A stretch of 64,000 nt of DNA, from positions 7,137,776 through 7,201,775 of the forward strand of contig NW_017803909.1 in assembly GCF_001625305.1 (NCBI RefSeq), written 5' to 3'. The position numbers and the translations under genes were made by a program. The notes under the pieces were generated by a model, which made no database searches, was not told the DNA's origin, and was given only the letters and a program-made list of their open reading frames with translations. Below, one piece after another: positions 19,401 to 27,324 of the stretch. The DNA is from Branchiostoma belcheri (taxonomy: Eukaryota > Chordata > Leptocardii > Amphioxiformes > Branchiostomatidae). Numbering within the stretch: the first letter of the stretch is position 1; each line of letters starts with the position of its first letter.

Positions 19401-22400
19401 AGCACTACTCCTTAGTCAACAAACGTCACGTTCATCGAATGCTTACAATTACATACTATTTCTACTAAAGTAATTGGTACAACAGTCACATAATTATCGC
19501 CATGAAACAAAGTAAAAATGTACTAAAATTGTGTGAACAAATGAATCCGTCTAGTATCGTGTGAAGGTAAAATTGATGGGCAAAGTCGTCGCTCTCCGGT
19601 ACACTGGATGACTAGACTTTTTTTGATCCCGTTTTATAGCCAAACAATTTAATAGTTTTGTTGTCTAACAGAAAATCGCTAAAAAAAAGTCTCGGCTAAA
19701 ACCATGTTGATTGCCCAAGCGCAGGCGGTTTTGACTTAAAAACCTGAAAGTCTACAGTTCGAAGTTGTCTAACAAAAAGACTTGGTCTCTATAAAATCAT
19801 GTTGATTGTCCAAGTACCGGCGGCTTGAGACTTCAAAAAACTCATAGTCAACATGGTTGATTTGTTGGTGGGCCGAGTTGACCATTGTGGTGGGCCGAGT
19901 TGACCAGGGCGGTGGCCGAGTTGACCAGATTTGCGATGGGCCGAGTTGGTAATGGTCCGAGTCGTCCTGATTCCCTCTGGAGTTAGAGTCCTGGAGGAAG
20001 CACAATAAACCATCAAGCTCCTGTAAAAGTCCAGTGTGCGGCCTGATCACTACAATCTAGCAGAAGAACTTGCAACAACCAAATTGATTTGATTATATGG
20101 ATGACATCCTCTGGGAACCCCAGAACTGATGCGCGTGTGCTAATAAAAAAAAGTTTTGCAAAAAAAAAAGTATTAAATCTACGTGGTCATGGAAGTTGAA
20201 CAAGGGAGTATGGTATGGCAAAAAATCTACATGGTACTCTTCAAATTCATTTCTTTACATTTTCATCTTTTTCATTTGATTTTGGCATTCTACGACATTG
20301 GTATCATTTTCAAATATTTTTATTGCAACTTACGGTATATATTTGCTCATTTTGTAACTGTTTTGTACAATGTACAGTATTGTTGAAAACTTTTTTTTTG
20401 GGAAATGGCCGAAAATTCATGCGCGCCCGGATGTCATCCATATAATCAAATTAACATGGCCTAAAGTACACCATCTGCCTGATTAACTCACTGTAATCCT
20501 ACTAATAATCCCAGCTCAGATCCAGCAGACAGATTTTCTAAAGGCCATGTCAGACAAGACATGAATCATCCTAATCATATCTTCAAATCTGACTGGGCAT
20601 TTTGAAGAAAAACTGTTGTTTGTGATCATGGTCATTTGAAAAAGAAAACATAATAAGAAGAAACAAATTTTGAAACTGCAGTATATTGTAGGATTTATTA
20701 CTCAAGCTAACCGACATCTCGCACACGCAGTCGTCCCTCAGTAAGACATCTGGAGACGCATAGTTCCTGTTTAGAACTTTTATTCAGCCTGTCATACGAC
20801 CGGTTTCGCCTGTGTGGCTTCTTCAAGTGTACAGAGGCTAAATGACACAAGTAACATGAAGTTCTCACTTATATACCTTATATACTTATGTACCTTTTCA
20901 GTGCATAATGCCCAAATCAGTTTGTAGTGCTCTGATCTGGTCAGTTGCATAGTTGGAAGTGCTCTGACCTTAGTTGACCTTTTACATGACAAATTTTGAA
21001 ACTGCTTGAAGAAAACCATCATATCCAACACATGGTATCATACAAAAAAGGAGCAGGTAATGAAGTATGATTATGGAAATATCACAGCTGATCTTCTTTC
21101 AATATTTACCCTAACCCCTCACATTCCTGTGTGTATTAACATTCCAACATTCAGCCATGGGAAAACTTGGGATCAAAATATCTCAGCCTTGTTACCTCCG
21201 TGTTGTGAGGTATTGTTTTATGTGTGTTTGCTTGTGTGTTATTACCATTGAGCAGGCTTTTACTTTTAGCTAGGCCTAGGAAAAAATGTTGTGTTTCCTG
21301 TAGGTAGGGATTATCTTTTTTTTTCTTTCTTTTTCTAGACTTCAGTGATATCTATGTAGGGGACCAACTTATTATACAATACAGTTTACCAAAGTAAAAA
21401 TTCCATGAAGACACTTTTATTTTCAATGTCAATGTTCGAAAACCAATTGTACAACTTTTTATCACTCAGGTGTCAGATCATGGAGCTAGAAAAGGTTGAT
21501 CAGCTCGAAAGATTACTGTCCCTTGCAGGGATCCACAAAAAAAAAGTCTAGGGTCGGCATGTTTTTCTAGGGTTGGCAGGTTTTTCTAGGGTCGGTCGGG
21601 AAACAGGAAACACAACATTTTTCTTCATAGGCCTTATTATTACACAACCAGCCTTTTTTTTTTTTCTCCAGCTTTGGTGTGTTAGAACAAATGGCATGTG
21701 CCGTGATTGTTTAGCTAGACAGATGTTGGAACATTGTGTGGCATATGGCAGGGGTTATACCAGCTTATGTTATACCCTCAGGCAGGTGAGAGCCTGATTA
21801 GATGGAGATCTAAGTCCTTAAAGAGACCAGTTATTCCTATTGAATAACTACCTAGTCATGCGTGAAATTTAGACATATGCTTCCTGTTTTCCAGACATAC
21901 TCAACTGTGCAACAGTTGTGGACCTGATAGATATCTTTAACACTGCACTGTTTTCATACTCAGGGCTCGAAATACTGGGTGCATGTGCACCTTAGTGCAC
22001 CCAGATTTCGAGTTGTGCACCCAATATTTTTCTGTGGGTGCACCCAAATATTTTCCTAGGTTTACGTATAGTAGTATACAGCATACTCTTAAGATCTAAG
22101 TGTCAGAAAAATACTAGTAATGAAATCCTTGTTGTAGTACTTTTCTTTAGAAATGAAACATAATTAGTTATTCTTTTTCATATGGTGCACCCAAAAAGAT
22201 TTTTTGTGCGCCCAATATTTTAGGTGCACCAGTGCACCTAGCTATAGCTATTCCAAAAATGAATTTCGAGCCCTGATACTTTACTATGGGAACCTCTATT
22301 CTGGGTAGTAACATACAAGAGATCATAATATATGCAGACATGCAAAACATTTCAAAGCATTGCTGATTCTTAAATGTATACATACATGTACTTGGGTGTG

Positions 22401-24559
22401 TAGATAGTGCCCTTTTTGCTCGATGCTGTATATTTCTGTGAAGTTCACATAACAATACTGTATTCAAAGCTGATAAATTTTTCCTTGCCGCCATGCTGTT
22501 TTCATACTTTAATACCTTCAAGCTATACTGGTATTTCTAGGATTTCTTTGGCATTTTTGTTGTTTGAAAATGGAAGCTTATAATAAGCAGTAAGATTAAG
22601 AACCAAAGGAGCTATTCCTAAAGCCCAGACAGATTCAGTGTCTTTGTAGTGATGGGCTAGAATTTGATACTTGGGTCTATTTTGCATTTTGAACAAATAT
22701 GATCCTACTCGCAAACACACAAAAAAGCAAGACATTAAAAAAATTTGCATGGCATGTGAAGTTGCCATCATTGAAAATTCTGATAATAATTTGTGGAACC
22801 CAATGGCATGTTCCATAACTGTCCAAATATGTGGAATTTGTTGTAACAGTTGTTCTTCCCAGCTATTCTAATCTGCATACATTAAATGTCAATAATGTTT
22901 ATGCCCCCCTCCCCTTTAATTTCCATCACACTACAATAAACTTACTTGAGTTTTGGGGGGCACCCGACACTTTTAAAGTCACGCTGAACTGTCCACCCTT
23001 CATTTAACAATCTGTGAGTTATCGCTCTCGGAACTCCCTTATAATCAAAAGTCTGTATGTTATGTTATTAAGCGTGACTTTTCCTGACTACCTGGTGCCA
23101 TTCTCTGGTTAATGAGCTGTAGCTGGGTCACTCCATTAACATTTTAATCCATTAGAGAGAGGTTTGGTTATCAGAGAGGTGGGGAGGGGGGCGGTTTGGC
23201 CAAGACCTCTGTGCACTGCAGTGTGCAGTGATAGGGCCACACCAATTTAATTTGTTGGTTCTTGGATTTTTTCAGAAAAAATATGAAATGATAGGGCGAA
23301 AAAAAAAAAAAAACTAAAAACAGGTCAAGGCATCTATTATAGCCCCAAATATTATGATAGGAGCCATGAAGTCAACACAAAAGACTGGGTTAATATTTAA
23401 ACAATGAATTTTGAACTTTTAATCAAACCAATGCATTGACAGATGGAGATGGAAAAACTGTAACAACTAGGAAGAAAAGGACTTTCCTCAACTCTTGGCA
23501 GCAAAGTATTTATCATTTTTTAGTTGATTCAGAACCAGAGTTTTTTTTTTTTTGCAAATCAGAAAAAGAATGAGGCGTATCTGAGAACCAACAAATTAAA
23601 TTATTGTTGCCTAAGGATTCCCTGGTGTCCACAAATTGATATGTTTGCATACGGAATGACTGAAAACTGCTCATGTATGCAAACTGGTGAAAGTCGGAGC
23701 AGGGTTTGGGAACTGTAATGTAATTTTGCAGCAGATTTTTGCAATACGAGGGCAAAGGAATTTTTTGCTGTGTTTTAGATTTCTGTGTTAACCTCTGTGT
23801 CCATAATATCACCATGGTCCATAATATTGCCACCTTGAGAAACAGTGTGCTTTAAGATATTTTTACTGCAACATACTTTTGGTATGCACCCTACACACCT
23901 CAAATGTACATACCTAGGGTATTTTGCAGTAAACGTATCTTTAAGCAGTCACTTTTTCTCAAGGTGGCGATATTATGGACTATGAGGATATTATGGACAC
24001 AGATGTTACCTAATCATAAATTAGAAAGACATATTTGCAGTGTCAGGAATTGCAAAAATAGAATCAACATGAATGATTCAGGATTTGCAATAATCTTCTT
24101 TTTTTTGTTCTTCAATTTCTTCAATGCAGAGTGGAGGGAATGTTGGATACTGTGAATTTGTAAAATGTAGAGTATGTAAATGTAAAATAATGATATTTAA
24201 AATTTAGAATTAAGTGACCAAAGTATGAAGTTATTCTGTGTTGTAAAAAGGGTTTTATGTATTTTCTGACAGGATTTTTGTTGTACATTTCCACAGTTAC
24301 ATATTGGAGGATGCATGGAATGTTGGATACTGTGTATACATAAATGTAAAATAATGACATTTAAAATCATATTTAGAATTAAGTGACCAAAGCATGAAGT
24401 TCTTTTGTGTTGTAAAAAGAGTTTATATCTTTTCTGACAGGATTTTTGTTGTACATTTCCAGTTACCTGGAGAGACAGGCCTTCCTACAGAGAACAGACC
24501 TGCGTCAGTTTGAGGTGGAGCGCAACATGAGGATGGCCAATAGGAACACGCCAAGATAA
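13444..24559 (+). CDS. CFDP1: Craniofacial development protein 1 (BCNT/SWC5 family), eight exons
   Basis: Coding exons: 13444..13504, 14086..14206, 15310..15553, 16319..16419, 16995..17147, 17486..17561, 18178..18263, 24463..24559; 939 nt, 312 aa plus TAA. All junctions are GT..AG and in phase; the exon 5 donor (GTACTT) is the weakest. The acidic N-terminus reads [14 protein letters not shown], nearly as in human CFDP1. Next come a lysine-rich tract, an acidic coiled stretch, [12 protein letters not shown] (exon 3), [12 protein letters not shown] (exon 4), and the conserved BCNT-C domain in exons 6-8 (about residues 226-312: [49 protein letters not shown]). BCNT proteins are subunits of the SRCAP/SWR1 remodeller that loads H2A.Z into nucleosomes. 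Intron 7 (6.2 kb) is by far the longest. The last codons sit in a tandem repeat. Confidence 0.95.
14277..14626. mobile_element. Inverted-repeat family J, copy 1
   Basis: The right end ACAGGAAACACAACATTTTT matches in inverse the left end, which is better kept in the copy at 21271..21635. Shared internal blocks include GTAGGTAGGGATTATCTTTT, AGATCATGGAGCTAGAAAA and CTAGGGTCGG repeats. It lies in CFDP1 intron 2. Confidence 0.7.
14718..14870 (-). mobile_element. Decayed tRNA-derived SINE
   Basis: On the minus strand GTGGTCCTGCGGCTAGGG resembles an A box and GGTTCTGGGTTTGAACC a B box, followed by GTGTTCTTGGGAAAGGC, a block shared with the better-kept SINE at 14900..15291 (TTGGGAAAGGCACTTTAC). Confidence 0.55.
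14900..15291 (-). mobile_element. tRNA-derived SINE abutting CFDP1 exon 3
   Basis: The minus-strand head has an A box (TGGTGTAGTGGTTAGAGC) and B-box-like GGGTTCCATTCC, then a body with GGAAAGGCACTTTACATGAC, ACTTCGGTTGGGGAAAG and GCAGCCGCACAGACCC. This is like the tRNA-derived SINEs of amphioxus. Its 5' end lies about 18 bp before the exon 3 start at 15310, so the SINE head sits directly next to the polypyrimidine tract of that acceptor. Confidence 0.75.
15781..15988. mobile_element. MITE family D with repeated ATTACG motifs, copy 1
   Basis: The ends are inverted (GCCTGCATGGGGGG and GGGCATGCAGGCCCCC). The interior holds about seven ATTACG/TTTACG motifs at roughly 30-bp spacing. Other copies are at 36063..36299 (inverse orientation) and 55217..55374. 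It is in CFDP1 intron 3. Confidence 0.75.
16495..16766. mobile_element. Dispersed repeat family I, copy 2 (inverted)
   Basis: Inverse orientation of the segment at 9258..9484, including AGAACAGACCATG, TCACCATGGTAA and GTTTGCAACTGTTACCTTTC. It lies in CFDP1 intron 4. Confidence 0.65.
17155..17270 (+). repeat. CCTCCAT-hairpin/TG repeat family, copy 1
   Basis: Contains TACCTCCATGAAAAATGGAG (a CCTCCAT/ATGGAGG hairpin) followed by a TG-rich run and CACATTTGTAGTCAGCATAA. Another copy lies at 18331..18600, and the hairpin recurs inverted at 52196..52275. It begins within 10 bp of the CFDP1 exon 5 donor. Confidence 0.65.
17268..17440 (-). mobile_element. Partial tRNA-SINE body
   Basis: Shares CTGAATTGATGCAGGGT, CACATAATACACATGATAC and GGTCTGTGCGGCTGCCATTC with the body of the SINE at 14900..15291. 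The tRNA-like head is missing. Located in CFDP1 intron 5. Confidence 0.6.
17811..17898. mobile_element. Small fold-back element
   Basis: CCCATAGCACACTAGG pairs with CCTAGTGTGTTATGGG around AAAGTTCTTCG...AACTTT. It starts with TTAGCCTGGATGCCAGAC, like the fold-back at 7782..7875. It directly adjoins the element at 17895..18120. Confidence 0.6.
17895..18120. mobile_element. Inverted-repeat family N (GGCAGAACGTACTGCACCTG), copy 1
   Basis: Left end GGGCAGAACGTACTGCACCT; right end TGTACATTCTGCCGATGTGC is its diverged inverse. It matches the fuller copy at 43902..44144 through TAATGTATTGTGC, CTCATATAAGGT and AAAAATCAGGGTTTT. It lies in CFDP1 intron 6, ending about 57 bp before exon 7. Confidence 0.7.
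18331..18600 (+). repeat. CCTCCAT-hairpin/TG repeat family, copy 2
   Basis: Same order as at 17155: CTCCATGAAAAATGGAGGTA, a (TG)n/(TCTG)n run at about 18358..18405, CACATTTGTAGTCAGCATAA, then GGTCAAGGTCAAATATGGGC. It starts about 70 bp after the CFDP1 exon 7 donor. Confidence 0.65.
19166..19978. mobile_element. DNA element with clustered GGCCGAGTTGACC subterminal repeats
   Basis: The ends GGACGACTCGGACCATTACC and GGTAATGGTCCGAGTCGTCC are inverted. Each side carries three to four further copies of TGGTCAACTCGGCCCA or its inverse at 20-25 bp spacing. The 600-bp interior has no transposase-like frame and contains an internal duplication (ACCATGTTGATTGCCCAAG / ATCATGTTGATTGTCCAAG). It is a non-autonomous element of a family with transposase-binding-like subterminal arrays, in CFDP1 intron 7. 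Confidence 0.75.
20086..20465. mobile_element. MITE family C, copy 2
   Basis: Matches 5504..5868 along most of its length: GATGACATCCTCTGGGAACC left, CATTGGTATCATTTTC in the middle, GGATGTCATCCATATAATCA right. Located in CFDP1 intron 7. Confidence 0.8.
20788..20830 (-). ncRNA. Hammerhead-ribozyme-like motif of Penelope type
   Basis: On the minus strand: TTGAAGA (20820..20826), A, GCC-ACACA-GGC hairpin, GAA, palindromic ACCGGT, then C. A self-complementary stem III followed by a C matches the layout of dimer-forming hammerheads. The core starts T instead of C and stem I is poorly paired, so it is probably decayed. It has the same extra A as the motif at 1523. Confidence 0.35.
21271..21635. 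mobile_element. Inverted-repeat family J, copy 2
   Basis: The left end TAGG..AAAAAATGTTGTGTTTCCTG and right end CAGGAAACACAACATTTTTC..CCTA form inverted repeats of about 27 bp. The interior matches 14277..14626. Located in CFDP1 intron 7. Confidence 0.75.
21961..22275. mobile_element. GTGCACC-rich hAT-like MITE (family E), copy 1
   Basis: Ends CAGGGCTCGAAAT / ATTTCGAGCCCTG, flanked by the 5-bp direct repeat ATACT. Multiple GGTGCAC/GTGCACC motifs fill both subterminal regions and would fold back. CAGGG ends recall hAT elements, although hAT normally makes 8-bp duplications. Copies at 34950..35261 and 61345..61671. Confidence 0.8.
23233..23614. mobile_element. MITE family A (GGCCACACCAATTTAA), copy 1
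   Basis: The left end GGCCACACCAATTTAATTTG is matched by a diverged right end (CAAATTAAATTATTGTTGCC). Shares the internal blocks AGGAGCCATGAAGTCAACAC and AGGAAGAAAAGGACT with copies at 25953 and 42661. Located in CFDP1 intron 7. Confidence 0.75.
24138..24480 (+). repeat. Tandem duplication of the CFDP1 intron 7/exon 8 border
   Basis: Two units begin GGAATGTTGGATACTGTG at 24138 and 24317 and each runs through GAATTAAGTGACCAAAG and CTGACAGGATTTTTGTTGTA to a splice acceptor. The second acceptor (24461..24462) opens the real exon 8 (TTACCTGGAG). The first (24295..24296) is followed by TTACATATTGGAGG, a decayed copy of the exon start. Confidence 0.85.
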
Positions 24560-24842
24560 CACCTGCAGGAAACCACCCTCTGCCCACACTGGAGGATGGC
24601 CAATCAGAACACGCCAAGATAACACCTGCAGGAAACCATCCTCTGCCTACACTGGAGGATGGCCAATCAGAACACGCCAAGATAAAACCTGCAGGAAACC
24701 ATCCTCTACCCACTATGGAGGATAGCCAATCGGAACACACCAAAATTACACCTGCGGGAAACCATCCTCTATCCACACTGGAGGATGGCCAATCAGAACA
24801 CTCCAAGATAACACCTGCAGGAAACCATCCTCTACCCACACT
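24531..24842 (+). repeat. 63-bp tandem repeat containing the CFDP1 stop codon
   Basis: Five units of 63 bp start at 24531, 24594, 24657, 24720 and 24783 (the last slightly short). Unit 1 contains the final codons of CFDP1 (ATGGCCAATAGGAACACGCC then AGA TAA); later units keep CCAATCAGAACACGCCAAGA or close variants with most TAA codons, in what should be the 3' UTR. A long minus-strand frame across the array is a product of the 21-codon period, not a gene. Confidence 0.95.
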
Positions 24843-25952
24843 GGTTACTTTATAGGAGTTGGAAAAATATTGGGAACTTGAAAAATCTTAGAAACTCTAA
24901 GCATTTTATATGGCTTAGAATTACTAAGATTTTATAATGTAGTATCAACTCTTTTACATGTTTCAAATCAAACATGTTTCTCTTTATATGATAAACATTT
25001 TTTTTCAAAAGTCCAAAAGAATGACTTACCATTACTATCTGGTCAGGCAGTTTGAATTCCTGTATTCAAGTTTCAAATGTACTTTTATCCTTTTGTATGT
25101 ATTTTGTAAAATCTTTGTATACAACACATAAGAAGCAAGACTGCTTCAGAGTTTGGAATTTGTGAAATTTGAAACCCACAGTACACAACATGTACTGGGA
25201 ATACTGATCTGGTATGAATGTTAACCGTCAGCATAACTTTAAACCTCAATTCTGTATGATAACGATTAACACTTATTGATAGCAAACAGTATGCTTAGAT
25301 GCAATAGATGGAGTAGTGCTATGGTAGTGTGATATTACATGTATCTTAATTGGAGACCTCTGTGAAAGATTGTGGCTTGAGTAGCATCTACTGCAAATGC
25401 ACAAAGCAAAACATGGCTACATTGCAACATGATACTACAGCACTTTTCCTTCAGTCAACAGGATTTATATAGCCCAAGAAAGTCACAGGAAACTGAAGAA
25501 AACAAGCTGGCAATTTACCTAAAAAGGTCACATGTTTTAATGTTTTTTTCTTGCCAAGAAACATTTTGTTTTTAAACCAAACTTCTCTTACAATACTAAC
25601 TTTATGTTTAGAAAAATGAACCCTGGCATGGTAGCATATTCAAAAGAACTAAACTTATTTTTACATTCCATAAAGTTCAAAAATTTGATGTTTTTCATAG
25701 TAAGGGAATATGGCAAAACTTACAAGCACAATGATGTGTATAAAGGCACAGTAATATAGTACTAGCTTGGCCAAATGAAATGCTAATGTAATATCAGTAA
25801 GTGAAGCTGTCTAGACTAGGTTTTGCTTGTGAGGTATGGACCTGGAATATGTAAATATCACACATTATTTTTGTTTCGGTCAATGGGTTGGACTTGACAT
25901 CAAATCACATTGTTCAAGAATAACATTGTATGAAATACTTGTCAAACTGCTT
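24843..25952. other. CFDP1 3' flank, nothing recognised
   Basis: AT-rich sequence expected to contain the rest of the CFDP1 3' UTR. I could not find a canonical AATAAA close to the stop codon. No exon or repeat end was seen. Confidence 0.4.
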
Positions 25953-26297
25953 TAGGCCACACCAATTTAATTTCTTGGTTAACGGATTTTTCTAGAAAAA
26001 TAATGGAGCAGGCGGGCGAAAAAAAAAATAAAAATAAAAATAGGCCTAGGCATCCTATTATGGCCTAAAATGGTACGATAGGAGCCATGAAGTCAACACA
26101 CCAGGCTGGTTCAAAATTTAAACAATGAATTTGAACTTTTAATGATACCATTGCATTGAAAGATGGAATAACTGTAACAGCTAGGATGAAAAGGACTGTT
26201 TTCAACTGTTCAGAGCAAAATTTTTTTTTATTTGCAAATCAGAAAAAAATGAAGCGGGCGAATCCGTTAACCAAGAAATTAAATTGGTGTGGCCTTA
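25953..26297. mobile_element. MITE family A, copy 2 (well preserved)
   Basis: The ends TAGGCCACACCAATTTAATT and AATTAAATTGGTGTGGCCTT are inverted and extend through TTCTTGGTTAACGGATT / AATCCGTTAACCAAGAA, giving terminal repeats of about 38 bp. TA is present at both outer ends, fitting a TA target duplication. Non-coding. Confidence 0.85.
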
Positions 26298-26380
26298 GAT
26301 TGTAGTATTCATTAATTCTATAGAACAACCAGACTGACAGAAAATTGAACGGTGGACCTTTTTGTGATGTCAGCCAATTA

Positions 26381-26591
26381 GACCCCGTTCAGACCAGACT
26401 TAAATTTAGCGGTTGCAACCGTTTTTTCAAAAAACGGTTTTTATTTAACCTAGTGTGAACACAAATCAACCGGTTTTGTAGGGGTTTAAATTTGATTTTC
26501 AAAAACACCTCAGGAGATTTTAGCCGGGTTTTCCCCCGCTAATAATTTGGCGATTTCAACCGGTTTTTAAAAATCTGGTCTGAACGGGGTC
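26381..26591. mobile_element. Harbinger-like MITE
   Basis: Inverted ends GACCCCGTTCAGACCAGA and TCTGGTCTGAACGGGGTC are flanked on both sides by TTA (26378..26380 and 26592..26594). The 3-bp TTA target duplication is the signature of PIF/Harbinger elements. The interior carries several AACCGGTTT/AAACGGTTT motifs. 211 bp, non-coding. Confidence 0.8.
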
Positions 26592-27168
26592 TTAAAGTAC
26601 AACTAATTGATGTGGGCGGTATTGTATGAAAGGACTTTTTTAAAGGTGGGAATGACTCATCAAGGCTTGAATGGACTACTTTTGTTCATGTAGTCTTTGT
26701 GAAGCTTTTGATATCAAAACAGCCTTTTGAAGGGAGATGGCCAGTTGCCATTAGTACTTAATCCAGGATTACTAGGGATTATAGCAGGTCATTGCCAAAA
26801 TACACACAGACAAGGGATTAGTACTAAAGTACGTCTGTAATAATGATGATTTCAAGTCAGAGGCAATAGATTCTGTACATTACTGTTTACCTATATTGTC
26901 CATTATATTGTATTGGTTTTTCATTTGCCTTCATAGCTGTGATATACCGGTACTAGTATACAGAGGGTATACAGCATTGAACTTTATATAAACAGTAACA
27001 TTTTCTGATGGATGACACATGTTTATGGTACTGTACATGTAGCTATACTATGCTAACCAAGAAGACCACTCAGGGGGCCAATAAAATCTGGTCTATGTGG
27101 ACAGGTGGTCACTGTAGACAGGAGTCTTGATGCTTGTGTCAATTGGAAAAATTGTCAAGGGCGCTTTT

Positions 27169-27324
27169 TTCCCCACTAGGTTAAAATTGTCCGGATCAAG
27201 TCGAATTGATTTGCTAAATTGATCCGGCTTTGAGTTTGAGTTCAATCCAGATCAAAGCAGGATCAAAGCCGGATCAAAGCGAATCGGTCTGGTTTGATCC
27301 GGACCATTTCATCCTAGTGGGAAT
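27169..27324. mobile_element. Short inverted-repeat element with GGATCAAAG motifs
   Basis: CCCCACTAGG..TTGTCCGGATCAA and TTGATCCGGACC..CCTAGTGGGAA form inverted ends. The interior repeats GATCAAAGC(C/A)GGATCAAAGC. About 155 bp, non-coding. Confidence 0.7.

Noticed and set aside
24423-24839. 138-codon minus-strand frame with 21-residue repeats
   Set aside because: The frame stays open only because the tandem unit is 63 bp; it is the antisense of the CFDP1 terminal repeat.
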